Position numbers and translations under genes: made by a program. Shown here in pieces: positions 8,416-16,231 of a stretch of DNA of 64,000 nt. Location of the stretch: assembly GCA_963820185.1 (NCBI GenBank), contig CAWFYV010000004.1, forward strand, positions 248,001-312,000, given 5' to 3'. The notes beneath the pieces were generated by a model, which worked only from the letters and a program-made list of their open reading frames with translations, was not told the DNA's origin and searched no databases. Positions within the stretch are counted from its first letter, which is position 1. Each line of letters opens with the position of its first letter. This DNA is from Aquilonibacter sp963820185. Lineage in GTDB: Bacteria; Vulcanimicrobiota; Vulcanimicrobiia; Vulcanimicrobiales; Vulcanimicrobiaceae.

Positions 8416-9117
8416 CTAGGCGGTTGCCTTGACGCGGAGCGGGTCGACCTTTATGCCCGGGCCCATCGTGCTCGTGAGCGTCACGCTCTTGAGGTACGTG
8501 CCCTTCGAGGCCGCCGGTTTGGCACGCACGATCGCGTCGAGCAATGCGTTGACGTTCTCGAGCAGTTGTTGTTCGTCGAACTGCGCCTTACCGACGATCG
8601 TGTGAATGATCGCGGCCTTATCGAGACGATACTCGACCTTACCAGCCTTGATGTCGCGGATCGCTCCGGCGATGTTCGCCGAGACGGTACCAGCCTTCGG
8701 GTTTGGCATCTTCTGTGCGAGGATACGTCCGAGTTCCTTACCGACTTGCGCCATCATATCCGGCGTTGCGACCGCAACGTCGAATTCGGTAAAGCCCGCT
8801 TTGAGCTTGTCGATCAAGTCTTGATCGCCCACGATATCCGCGCCGGCCTCTTGAGCAGCCTTCGCGTTGTCGCCCTTGGCGAATGCAATCACGCGCACCG
8901 TGCGACCCGTGCCGTGCGGCAGGTTCACCGTTCCACGCACATTCTGATCGCTCTTCTTCGGGTCGACGCCGAGGCGAATGTGGATCTCAACCGTCTCGTT
9001 GAATTTCGCGTTCGCGTTCTTCTTCACGAAGCCGATCGCTTCGGCCGGCGTGTAAAGCGCCTTCTTGTCGAAGTTGGCGACGAGGTTTTTGTAACGCTTT
9101 CCGTGATGCTGCGGCAT
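8416..9117 (-). CDS. rplA: 50S ribosomal protein L1
   Basis: 233 aa, normal length. It binds 23S rRNA at the L1 stalk and in many bacteria represses its own rplKA mRNA. Diagnostic segments are GTVNLPHGTGRTVRV, GRILAQKMPNPKAGTV and the C-terminal SVTLTSTMGPGIKVD. The start shares one base with the rplK stop. A strong terminator follows. Confidence 0.97.
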   Translation of the reverse strand: MPQHHGKRYKNLVANFDKKALYTPAEAIGFVKKNANAKFNETVEIHIRLGVDPKKSDQNVRGTVNLPHGTGRTVRVIAFAKGDNAKAAQEAGADIVGDQDLIDKLKAGFTEFDVAVATPDMMAQVGKELGRILAQKMPNPKAGTVSANIAGAIRDIKAGKVEYRLDKAAIIHTIVGKAQFDEQQLLENVNALLDAIVRAKPAASKGTYLKSVTLTSTMGPGIKVDPLRVKATA

Positions 9118-9539
9118 TACTCTACCTCCACGCCCATCGAGCGCGCCGTGCCGGCGATGATCTTCTTCGCGGCATCGATATCGTTGGCGTTGATGTCAGG
9201 CATCTTGACCTTGGCGATATCTTCGAGCTGTTTCTGCGTCAGCTTCCCGACCTTATTGCGATTGGGCTCTTTCGAACCGGACTCGATCTTCAGCGCTTGT
9301 TTGATCAAGAATGACGCGGGCGGCGTCTTCGTGATAAACGTGAACGTGCGATCTTCGTACACAGTGATCTCGACTGGAATGATCATGCCGGCCTGCGATG
9401 CGGTACGTTCGTTGTACTGCTTGCAGAAGTCCATGATGTTCAGCGAGTATGGGCCCAATGCAGGGCCGATCGGCGGCGCAGGCGTTGCCTTGCCGGCCGG
9501 AATCTGTAGGCCAATTTTGCCTACGACCTTCTTTGCCAT
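9117..9539 (-). CDS. rplK: 50S ribosomal protein L11
   Basis: 140 aa, full length. GTPase-centre protein with the conserved N-terminus MAKKVVGKIGLQIPAGKATP and C-terminal SMGVEVE. It is preceded by a separate promoter and a roughly 225-base structured leader rather than being simply coupled to nusG. Confidence 0.97.
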   Translation of the reverse strand: MAKKVVGKIGLQIPAGKATPAPPIGPALGPYSLNIMDFCKQYNERTASQAGMIIPVEITVYEDRTFTFITKTPPASFLIKQALKIESGSKEPNRNKVGKLTQKQLEDIAKVKMPDINANDIDAAKKIIAGTARSMGVEVE

Positions 9540-9763
9540 GATGTGTTTCTTTCGTTAGAACGGTCCACTTCTTGAACCGTTCCGCGCCCCGGAAAACGAC
9601 GCGCAACATCGTGTTGCGCTGCGCTGTTACGCGAGCGCGCCTCCCGCCAATCCTGGCTCCGGCGCGTCGCGAAGTTTTCCTAGGCGCGGAACGCTTCATT
9701 CAGCGTTCCTTCCCCTCCTAAAAGCCTCTTGGGGCGGGGTCGTTCCCAAGAGAAACCTGTCAG
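9540..9763 (-). ncRNA. Structured 5' leader of rplK (candidate cis-regulatory RNA)
   Basis: The untranslated leader holds a long imperfect stem: 9579-9588 pairs with 9683-9692 (10 bp), 9591-9597 with 9674-9680 (7 bp, after a 2x2 internal loop) and 9598-9604 with 9662-9668 (7 bp, with a 5-base bulge). Local hairpins are seen at 9726-9752 (followed by GCTTTT), 9688-9709, 9601-9619 and 9558-9582; some exclude the long stem, so alternative folds are possible. L1 autoregulates rplKA through a leader in E. coli; a similar role here is inference. Confidence 0.5.
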
Positions 9764-9792
9764 ATTCTAGCCGTCAACCCAATTAAAGTAAA
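9764..9792 (-). promoter_or_regulatory. Sigma-70-type promoter for rplK
   Basis: Minus strand TTTACT (9787-9792), 17-base spacer, TAGAAT (9764-9769). The -35 begins 5 bases after the nusG stop codon, so rplKA can be transcribed independently of secE-nusG. Confidence 0.6.
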
Positions 9793-9796
9793 GCGG

Positions 9797-10552
9797 CTAG
9801 ACTTTCTCGACCTGGAAGAATTCCAGTTCGACCGGGGTTTCGCGCCCGAAGATCGAGATGAGCGCGCGTAGGCGTTCTTTCTCCGGCTGGATCTCGTCGA
9901 CCACGCCGGTGAAGTCGAAAAACGGGCCCGAGGTGACCTTGACGCGGTCGCCCTTGGCGAAATCGATCTTGAGCTTGGGCGCTTCGATGCCCATCTGCTT
10001 GAGGATCGTCTTGACTTCTTTTTCTTGCAGCGGCACGGGCTTTTCACCCGGACCCGGGCTGCCCACAAAACCGGTCACGCCTTGCGTGTTGCGCACTACG
10101 TACCACGACTGGTCGTCCATGATCATCTCGACCAACACGTAGCCTGGGAACACTTTCTTCGGCGTGATCTTGCGCTTGCCGTCCTTGAACTCGACTTCGT
10201 CTTCCATCGGCACGAGCACGCGGAAGATCTTCTCGGCCATATTCATCGAGTGAATGCGGCGCTCGAGGTTCGCTTTGACTTTGTTCTCGTAACCCGAATA
10301 GGTGTGAATGACAAACCAGTTGCGGTTGTCTTTTTTGGCCGGCGACGGCGCATCGGACTCGAGTGCGTCGGGGGTGTCGACCGCGATGTCTGCTGCGTCG
10401 TCGACCGCATTCTCAAATACATCGACGGTCGCGTCGGGGGGAGGCGCTTGTTGCGACTCCTCCACAGCGGCTTCGAATAGATTCTCGACTTGCGGTTGCG
10501 TGTCGACGGCCGAACCGTCGTGGTATTCGCGTTCGATTTCGGAAGACATCAT
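9797..10552 (-). CDS. nusG: Transcription termination/antitermination factor NusG, with acidic N-terminal extension
   Basis: 251 aa. The NGN domain begins near residue 78 (NWFVIHTYSGYENKVKANLE) and the KOW domain near 195 (KGDRVKVTSGPFFDFTGVV). NusG links RNA polymerase to ribosomes or Rho. The first 75 or so residues are rich in Asp, Glu and Ala and are absent from a standard NusG of about 180 aa. The ATG at 10552 shares one base with the secE stop (TAATG), fixing the start before the extension. Confidence 0.95.
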   Translation of the reverse strand: MMSSEIEREYHDGSAVDTQPQVENLFEAAVEESQQAPPPDATVDVFENAVDDAADIAVDTPDALESDAPSPAKKDNRNWFVIHTYSGYENKVKANLERRIHSMNMAEKIFRVLVPMEDEVEFKDGKRKITPKKVFPGYVLVEMIMDDQSWYVVRNTQGVTGFVGSPGPGEKPVPLQEKEVKTILKQMGIEAPKLKIDFAKGDRVKVTSGPFFDFTGVVDEIQPEKERLRALISIFGRETPVELEFFQVEKV

Positions 10553-10785
10553 TAAATGTTCGGGAGGTGCAGGTGCTCGATCACCCAGCCGAAGCCTTGG
10601 TCGAGCAGGTATGTGTACAGGCCGACGCCGACGACCAGCAGCAGCGTCAGGACGGTCGCGGAGACCCACTCATTACGAGTCGGCCACGTAACACGGCGCA
10701 ACTCGGTGAACACACCGCGCACGAAATCGCCACCAGCTTGCTGCTGGCGGGTCGCTGCTGCGGACTGCTTTTTTTCGTTCACCAA
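10552..10785 (-). CDS. secE: Preprotein translocase subunit SecE
   Basis: 77 aa. Short Gln/Ala-rich cytosolic N-terminus, the amphipathic FTELRRVTWPTRNEW helix diagnostic of SecE, then a single membrane helix (about residues 42-62). It clamps SecY in the translocon. It lies between tRNA-Trp and nusG, the usual position. Confidence 0.95.
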   Translation of the reverse strand: MVNEKKQSAAATRQQQAGGDFVRGVFTELRRVTWPTRNEWVSATVLTLLLVVGVGLYTYLLDQGFGWVIEHLHLPNI

Positions 10786-10813
10786 ATTTCCTTCGCTTCC
10801 GGGTGTCTAGACT

Positions 10814-10889
10814 TGGCAGGGCGGACAGGACTCGAACCTGCAACCGGCGATTTTGGAGACCGCTACTCTACCAATTGAGCTACCGCCCT
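10814..10889 (-). tRNA. tRNA-Trp (CCA anticodon)
   Basis: 76 bases folding as a cloverleaf; acceptor arms 10883-10889 and 10818-10824 pair fully, anticodon CCA is read from 10854-10856, and the 3' CCA is encoded. It sits between rpmG and secE as in many bacteria. Confidence 0.96.
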
Positions 10890-10902
10890 ACGCGTTCCTT
10901 AC

Positions 10903-11067
10903 TTACTTGGTTTCGCGGTGTGAACGGTGACAACGGCAGAAGCGGCAATATTTATTGAGCTCCAACCGGTCCGTCGTCTTCTGCTTGTTCTTTTGCGTGT
11001 TGTAGTTACGGCGCTTGCACTCGGTGCATGCCATAACGACCATCACGCGATTTTCTTTTTTTGCCAT
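10903..11067 (-). CDS. rpmG: 50S ribosomal protein L33
   Basis: 54 aa, small zinc-ribbon ribosomal protein. The translation begins MAKKENRVMVVMACTECKRR and keeps four zinc-type cysteines (CTEC and CRFC). It is the first protein gene in the secE-nusG cluster. Confidence 0.93.
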   Translation of the reverse strand: MAKKENRVMVVMACTECKRRNYNTQKNKQKTTDRLELNKYCRFCRCHRSHRETK

Positions 11068-11126
11068 CTGTTAGTTTACCACGCGACATGAAATAAACGG
11101 CCCGGAGGACCGTTCTTAGCTAGAAG

Positions 11127-11155
11127 ACTGTACCATAGGGGCCACACGTCCGCAA
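11127..11155 (-). promoter_or_regulatory. Possible promoter for rpmG-tRNA-Trp-secE-nusG
   Basis: Minus strand TTGCGG (11150-11155), 17 bases, TACAGT (11127-11132). Both boxes match the consensus only partly. They lie within or next to a hairpin (11137-11177, outer stem GGGGCCAC/GTGGCCCC) between tRNA-Arg and rpmG that could also end the tRNA transcript. Confidence 0.3.
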
Positions 11156-11185
11156 GAGCGGAGGTAGGGTGGCCCCCGGCAAGCT

Positions 11186-11259
11186 TGCGCTCGGGCGGAA
11201 TTGAACCGCCAACCTCGGCCTTAGGAGTGCCTTGCTCTATCCAATTGAGCTACGAGCGC
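11186..11259 (-). tRNA. tRNA-Arg (CCT anticodon)
   Basis: 74 bases; acceptor arms 11253-11259 and 11187-11193 pair fully, and anticodon CCT is read from 11223-11225. The 3' CCA is not encoded. Confidence 0.94.
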
Positions 11260-11273
11260 GCGCGCTACCCCAG

Positions 11274-12911
11274 TTAAGCGAGGGGAGGGGGATTGCCCTC
11301 TTCGCGCCAGGCCACGAACCGGGCGACCAAGCCTGGATCGAACTGCGTTCCGGCGCAGCGCTGGAGCTCGGTAATCGCCGCATTCTCGGTGATCCCGCGA
11401 TGGTATGGGCGGTCGGCGACCATGGCGGAGAATGCGTCGAGGATCGCGATCGCTCGGGCGAGCGGGTGGATGGCGACACCGGCGAGGCCGCCCGGGTAGC
11501 CGTTTCCGTCGAAGCGCTCGTGGTGCTGGCCAACGATCTCGGCCACTTCGGCGTAGCCCGGGTGTTCGAGCAGCACGTGGCGACCGTACTCGGCGTGGCG
11601 CCTCACCGCCTGGTACTCCGCATCGCTCAGGCGTCCGGGCTTGCTGAGCATGCGATCGGAGATCAACAGTTTACCAACGTCATGTAAGAGGCTTGCTTGT
11701 AGAAATCTCGCGAGCGATGCGCGATCGAGATCGAGATTATACTCCGACCAAAGCTTGGCCATCGTGTTGACCTGCAACAAGTGCACGCGCGTGAACGGAT
11801 CGCGATCGAGCAGGCTTTCAACGATCGTCTCGAGGCCTTCGAACGACCCGTGCGTCGTGTACGCGGCAACTTCGTCGCTGCCCACCGGCACGCCGCCAAG
11901 CTTGCGACTGAGCAACGTGCGATGCTCGCACAACGCGACAACTTCGGAACGCGCACCGGAATCGAGCGGCGCCACGATGTATCCGCACGCAATCGTGATC
12001 GGCAGGGTTTGATCGCGCGTCACATAGGCGAGATCGGAGAGTCGATCCATCACGTGCGCGACGCTGCGCTCGGCTGCGCTCGCCGCGCCGTCACGCATCA
12101 AGACCATGAAGATGTCACCACCGAAGCGCCCGACGGCGATCGTGTCATCAGCGTCTTCGAATTCGCGCAAAACGCCGGCAATGCGTCGCAGAACGTCGTC
12201 GCCTTCGGCATAGCCGTAGACCTCATTGAACTGTGCGAAGTTCACCACGTCGAGCATGATCGCCATCACCGGCCGCGCGGAGGTCGCATCCGCGAGCGTG
12301 CGATCCAACTCGCGCGAGATGCGCGAGTGACTCGCTAGTCCGGTGAGCGGATCGTATTCGGCCATGCGCTGCAAGGCCTGATACATGCGCTGATTCTGGA
12401 CGGCGACCCCGACGAAATGCCCGATCGCTGCAATCGCTTCAACGTCTTGCGGCGTGTAGGCGTCCTCGTGGACACTCTGGACAGAGAGTGCACCAACGAT
12501 CGTGCCGCCGGCGCGCATCGGCACGAACATCGCGGAGTTGGTGTCGTCAGTCCACGGCCGATCGGGATTGATTGGGTAGGTGCCGTGCGGCGCCCACACG
12601 TCGCGGCGATTACCCCAAATCAGATCGCCGCTGTCGATTACTGCGCGCGCACGTGAGCGCTCGGTGAGCGCTATGTGCGGGTAACGGCGTATCTCACCGT
12701 GATCGTAGATGTATTCGATCGCATGATTGCCCTCGGGGTGTGCGAGTGCAATGAAGACCACAGAGCAATCGATGTATTGAGGCAGCATCGTTGTGAGCCG
12801 CTCGAACAGCTCACCGAGCGAGAGATCGGTCGCCAAAAGCGACGCCGCTTGCCGTATCAGCAGGCGATCGTCTCCACCATCCATGCGTTTGCTAACCAGA
12901 TGATCCATCAC
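11274..12911 (-). CDS. GAF-GGDEF-HD-GYP signalling protein
   Basis: 545 aa cytosolic c-di-GMP protein. A GAF sensor (about 20-175) is followed by a GGDEF domain (about 190-350) whose signature is degenerate, RFGGDIF, so cyclase activity is doubtful. A complete HD-GYP phosphodiesterase domain follows (about 365-535), with HDVGK and HHERFDGNGYPGG. Most likely it degrades c-di-GMP in response to a GAF ligand, with the GGDEF part acting as a GTP or c-di-GMP sensor. No membrane segment is seen. Confidence 0.9.
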   Translation of the reverse strand: MMDHLVSKRMDGGDDRLLIRQAASLLATDLSLGELFERLTTMLPQYIDCSVVFIALAHPEGNHAIEYIYDHGEIRRYPHIALTERSRARAVIDSGDLIWGNRRDVWAPHGTYPINPDRPWTDDTNSAMFVPMRAGGTIVGALSVQSVHEDAYTPQDVEAIAAIGHFVGVAVQNQRMYQALQRMAEYDPLTGLASHSRISRELDRTLADATSARPVMAIMLDVVNFAQFNEVYGYAEGDDVLRRIAGVLREFEDADDTIAVGRFGGDIFMVLMRDGAASAAERSVAHVMDRLSDLAYVTRDQTLPITIACGYIVAPLDSGARSEVVALCEHRTLLSRKLGGVPVGSDEVAAYTTHGSFEGLETIVESLLDRDPFTRVHLLQVNTMAKLWSEYNLDLDRASLARFLQASLLHDVGKLLISDRMLSKPGRLSDAEYQAVRRHAEYGRHVLLEHPGYAEVAEIVGQHHERFDGNGYPGGLAGVAIHPLARAIAILDAFSAMVADRPYHRGITENAAITELQRCAGTQFDPGLVARFVAWREEGNPPPLA

Positions 12912-12966
12912 ACTGGGTTCCCCTAACCTGGGGCTTTCGGCTCACGCAGGCCAAAGCCTCGCTAGT

Positions 12967-13374
12967 TTAGGCCTTCTTAAATGCGAGCGAGAGAGAGTTG
13001 ATACAATAGCGCGTGCCTTCGGGGCCGGGTCCGTCGTCGAACACATGCCCAAGATGTGAGTCACAGCGCGCGCAGCGCACTTCGGTGCGACGCATTCCGT
13101 GGCTGAAATCTTCCAGCAGTCGCACGTTCTCTTGTTGCTCGGGATACGTGAACGACGGCCAGCCGCAGTGTGAATCAAATTTCTCGCTCGACTTGAATAA
13201 TTCGCCGCCGCACGCACCGCATAGGTAAGTGCCGTCGTCCCGGACGCTAAGCAGCTCGCCGGTGAACGGACGTTCGGTACCGGCCTCGCGTAAGATCGCA
13301 TACCGCTGCGGGCCGAGTTCTTCGAGCCACCGGTCCTCGCTCTTGACGATGGGTGGGGTGATGTCGTGTTTCAT
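12967..13374 (-). CDS. msrB: Peptide-methionine (R)-S-oxide reductase
   Basis: 135 aa. Reduces methionine-R-sulfoxide in proteins. Zinc-binding pairs CGAC and CARC and the catalytic TRYCINSLSL (Cys near 124) are intact, with the family's HCGWPSFT segment. The start at 13374 gives the usual N-terminus; longer readings run into the divergent DHH gene. Confidence 0.95.
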   Translation of the reverse strand: MKHDITPPIVKSEDRWLEELGPQRYAILREAGTERPFTGELLSVRDDGTYLCGACGGELFKSSEKFDSHCGWPSFTYPEQQENVRLLEDFSHGMRRTEVRCARCDSHLGHVFDDGPGPEGTRYCINSLSLAFKKA

Positions 13375-13474
13375 GGCACCTATAGAACGTCGCCGACCCC
13401 GCTCACGGATGCATCCAAAGGCATAAGGAGCGCCTCCTTGGTTGCGCGAACCTGGACCGACTCGGAGGACCGCC

Positions 13475-14362
13475 ATGCGCCTGATCACCCGTGCCGACCT
13501 CGATGGCCTTACGTCGGCCATCCTGCTGCAAGAAGTCGAACCGATCGACGAAGTCGACTTCGCCCATCCCAAAGACGTGCAAGACGGCAAATTTGCCCTC
13601 TCCGCCAATGACATTCTCGCAAATCTTCCCTACGACGAGCGGGCCGCGCTGTGGTTCGACCATCACGTGAGCCAATCCGACGCGGCGTGGAATCCGCAGA
13701 TGCGCGGAGAGTTTGGAGTTGCTCCAAGTGCGGCGCGGGTGATTGCGGATCACTACAAGTCCGAGAAGTTCGGCCGCTTCTCCGACCTGATGGAAGCCAC
13801 CGACCGGCTCGATGCCGCATTGCTCACGCACAACGACATCGTCGACCCGCAGGGCTGGATCCTCGTCGGCTATACGCTCGACCCGCGCAGTGGCTTGGGC
13901 GCCTTCAAAGATTACTTCCGCCACTTGATGCAGCTTGCGAAACAGCAAACCGTCGAGCAGATTCTCCAGGACCCCGAAGTACGCAAACAAGTCGACCGCC
14001 TCAAAGCCGAAGAGCCCGCGTTCCGCGAGCACTTGCAAGCCACGTCACGGCAAGACGGCAACGTCGTAATAACCGACGTGCGCGGCCTCAAGAATCTTCC
14101 GAGCGGCAATCGCTTCCTAATTTACGACCTGTTCCCGACCGCAAACGTGTCGGTGCGCGTGGCCGACGGGCGCAACAACGAGTTCGTCTCGATTCAGGTC
14201 GGCCACAACATCCTCAAGCGCGATTGCAAGACCTCGATCGGCGACATGATGGCAGAACACGGCGGCGGCGGCCACGTCGGTGCCGGCACGTGTCAGCCCA
14301 CGCCGGCCGACGCGGCTCGTGTGCTCGGCGAGATCGTCGAGACGCTCAAGCGCAACGGCTGA
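13475..14362 (+). CDS. DHH-family phosphoesterase, exopolyphosphatase-related
   Basis: 295 aa. DHH motif set: RADLDG near the N-terminus, FDHHV near residue 65, and the DHHA1-type tail GGGGHVGAGTC. DHH proteins hydrolyse phosphodiesters such as oligoribonucleotides, c-di-AMP or polyphosphate; the substrate cannot be told from sequence alone. GGAGG precedes the ATG at 13475 by 6 bases. It is divergent from msrB. Confidence 0.82.
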   Translation: MRLITRADLDGLTSAILLQEVEPIDEVDFAHPKDVQDGKFALSANDILANLPYDERAALWFDHHVSQSDAAWNPQMRGEFGVAPSAARVIADHYKSEKFGRFSDLMEATDRLDAALLTHNDIVDPQGWILVGYTLDPRSGLGAFKDYFRHLMQLAKQQTVEQILQDPEVRKQVDRLKAEEPAFREHLQATSRQDGNVVITDVRGLKNLPSGNRFLIYDLFPTANVSVRVADGRNNEFVSIQVGHNILKRDCKTSIGDMMAEHGGGGHVGAGTCQPTPADAARVLGEIVETLKRNG

Positions 14363-14379
14363 GGGTACGAGCAAATGCA

Positions 14380-14407
14380 AACGGCCCCGCGTCATTGCGG
14401 GGCCGTT
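14380..14407. terminator. Hairpin terminator between the DHH gene and tRNA-Thr(GGT)
   Basis: Perfect 11-base stem (14380-14390 with 14397-14407), 6-base loop. The T-rich tail is weak on both sides; on the minus strand it reads TTTGCATTTGC. Probably serves both convergent units. Confidence 0.55.
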
Positions 14408-14415
14408 GCTATAGC

Positions 14416-14490
14416 TGGAGCCGTTGGTGGGGATTGAACCCACGCTCTCCGTCTTACCAAGGCGGTGCTTTACCACTAAGCTACAACGGC
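14416..14490 (-). tRNA. tRNA-Thr (GGT anticodon)
   Basis: 75 bases with encoded CCA and a paired acceptor (14484-14490 with 14420-14426). The anticodon stem carries a C-A mismatch at the 30-40 pair (CCGCC against GACGG). A nuclease gene ends one base upstream of its 5' end. Confidence 0.92.
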
Positions 14491-14491
14491 G

Positions 14492-14959
14492 TCAAACTCC
14501 CAACCGTACTACGTTCTCGGCGCTGGTCCCTACTCGAAGCCCGGTCGTTTCGAGCCCTAGTGTGTAATTTTTCGCCCAGCGAATCTTCTTCATCTGTCCG
14601 TTTCGCGGCGGCTCGATACGCAGACAGCCATGGGTGTTGACCTCGGATGCGGGCACCAGAAAACACCGGTCGACCTGCGGGCAGTATACGCCGAAAAAAT
14701 CGACCTCCCCACGATACACTCGCGTCGATGCGCCACCACGGTGCGAGTGCGAGCTGTAACCGTTAAATTCGATCATCCCGCGTTCGAGTCGCCCGGTCTT
14801 TACCTGAACGCGCGAAAAGACGCCGTCGCCGTTTTCGATAACGACATCGTACCGTGCGTTGTCACCGTACGGGATAAGCAAACGGTAGCCGTTCCGAATT
14901 AACGCCGCCATCACCATGAGCTCGGAAACACTCCCGATCTTCTTCGTGTCACGCTTCAC
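14492..14959 (-). CDS. PD-(D/E)XK endonuclease, group I intron-type family
   Basis: 155 aa. The nuclease core is readable: DTKKIGSVSELMVMAALIRN supplies the helix with the conserved Glu, RYDVVIE the Asp, and FSRVQVKTGR the Q-x-K. This matches the small PD-(D/E)XK family first noted in group I intron homing enzymes (PF11645 by memory). The GTG at 14959 is the best start; a longer reading would run through tRNA-Gly. The stop lies one base before tRNA-Thr(GGT) on the same strand. Free-standing, with no intron seen. Confidence 0.72.
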   Translation of the reverse strand: MKRDTKKIGSVSELMVMAALIRNGYRLLIPYGDNARYDVVIENGDGVFSRVQVKTGRLERGMIEFNGYSSHSHRGGASTRVYRGEVDFFGVYCPQVDRCFLVPASEVNTHGCLRIEPPRNGQMKKIRWAKNYTLGLETTGLRVGTSAENVVRLGV

Positions 14960-15003
14960 GTATGAAGCGTAGCGGCCACGTTGTCCACCAGGCTGGCACT
15001 GTT

Positions 15004-15077
15004 TGGAGCGGGCGGCGAGAATCGAACTCGCGCTATCTGCTTGGAAGGCAGAGGCACTACCACTATGCAACGCCCGC
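15004..15077 (-). tRNA. tRNA-Gly (TCC anticodon)
   Basis: 74 bases, acceptor arms 15071-15077 and 15008-15014 pair fully, anticodon TCC in a CTTCCAA loop, 3' CCA encoded. Confidence 0.95.
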
Positions 15078-15099
15078 GGACCAAACGGTAAGAGCTAGA

Positions 15100-15187
15100 T
15101 GGTGGGCCGGGCTGGATTTGAACCAGCGTATCGCTTTCGCGAGCCGAATTTACAGTCCGGTGCCATTAACCACTCGACCACCGACCC
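15100..15187 (-). tRNA. tRNA-Tyr (GTA anticodon)
   Basis: 88 bases with the long variable arm of a class II tRNA, anticodon GTA in an ACTGTAAATT context, acceptor arms 15181-15187 and 15104-15110 pair (one G-U), 3' CCA encoded. Confidence 0.95.
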
Positions 15188-15284
15188 ACAGACGCCCCTT
15201 CCGGACGGCTAACCACGGTACGATACCATGGGCGCCGGGTCCTCGCAACCACGGCAAAAGTCGCGCCTCCCGCTAGCCCGTGAG

Positions 15285-15719
15285 CTAGGTGCTCTGTCCG
15301 ACCTCGATGATATAACCGTCAGGATCGCGGATGTAGCAGCGCGTCTCGCCGTACTTGGGTATGGGTTCCGTGATGAATTCGGCTCCTCGACTTTTCCATA
15401 ATTCGTAGCACGCTTGAATATCCGCGACGCGAATATTCATAAAGCTGCTGATTTTATCCGGGTCGTCGAGGACGCTGAGCGTTACCGTCGGCTTGTCCGG
15501 GGTGGGCCCGCCCCCGACGTTGACAATGAGCCACGTATTCGCGATCGCAATGTGCCCAGACGCGCCTTTGCTGTCGCCCAGGCTCAGAACACGGCCGCCA
15601 AAAACCTTTTCGTAGTAGCGAGCCGACCGCTCGATGTCGGCGACAGTGAGAAAATGCGTGACGGTGAAACCCTCCCGCGGGGGCATCTCATAGCTCTTCT
15701 GTTCCACTTGTACGCTCAT
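15285..15719 (-). CDS. VOC (glyoxalase/bleomycin-resistance fold) family protein
   Basis: 144 aa single VOC unit: FLTVADIERSARYYEKVFGG opens the first beta-alpha-beta motif and YIRDPDGYIIEV ends the second with the metal-ligand Glu. Such proteins are metal-dependent lyases, isomerases or dioxygenases; the substrate is unknown. A GNAT gene lies 9 bases upstream on the same strand. Confidence 0.82.
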   Translation of the reverse strand: MSVQVEQKSYEMPPREGFTVTHFLTVADIERSARYYEKVFGGRVLSLGDSKGASGHIAIANTWLIVNVGGGPTPDKPTVTLSVLDDPDKISSFMNIRVADIQACYELWKSRGAEFITEPIPKYGETRCYIRDPDGYIIEVGQST

Positions 15720-15728
15720 TGACGACTC

Positions 15729-16175
15729 CTAAAGCGGGGCGTTGAACTTCACAAAAGCGCGCTCGCGCTCCCAGCCCGCGCGCGCGTAAACCTGCTGCGC
15801 GCGCTCGTTGTTGACGGCGGTCTCGAGAAACATCCCACCTGCCCCCGCTTCGCGCGCATACGCGATCGCCGCGTCGATTAGCGCCCGCGCGACTCCGCGT
15901 CCGCGCGCCGACGGCTCGACGAAGAGATCCTCGAGAATCAACATCGGTGCAAGGCGTATCGTGCTCCAGGATTCGAAGATCTGCACGAAGCCAAGCGCGC
16001 TCGCCCCGTCAGTTGCAAAGAACACCGAGCTGGTTGCGTCGCGCAGGTGCTTACTAACGAAGCGCCGCTCACCGGCCGGATCGGGCGTTTGCTCGTAGAA
16101 CGCGCGGTACGCGCGCACGAGCGGCAACAGTGCATCGATGTCGCCTGGGGTCGCGCGGCGCACCGTGATCTCCAT
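15729..16175 (-). CDS. GNAT-family N-acetyltransferase
   Basis: 148 aa. Acetyl-CoA binding motif A is visible as DLFVEPSARGRGVARALIDA, with the later VNNERAQQVYARAGW typical of the fold. The ATG at 16175 gives MEITVRRATPGD, a normal GNAT start. Substrate unknown. Confidence 0.88.
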   Translation of the reverse strand: MEITVRRATPGDIDALLPLVRAYRAFYEQTPDPAGERRFVSKHLRDATSSVFFATDGASALGFVQIFESWSTIRLAPMLILEDLFVEPSARGRGVARALIDAAIAYAREAGAGGMFLETAVNNERAQQVYARAGWERERAFVKFNAPL

Positions 16176-16231
16176 GCTTGTCAAACTACCCTTCACAGGG
16201 GCGGCTCTCCCTCCGACCAAAGACCGGATGT

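Noticed and set aside
9253..9699. 148-residue frame through the rplK leader
   Set aside because: Overlaps rplK in another frame and is very Arg-rich; the leader is better explained as structured RNA.
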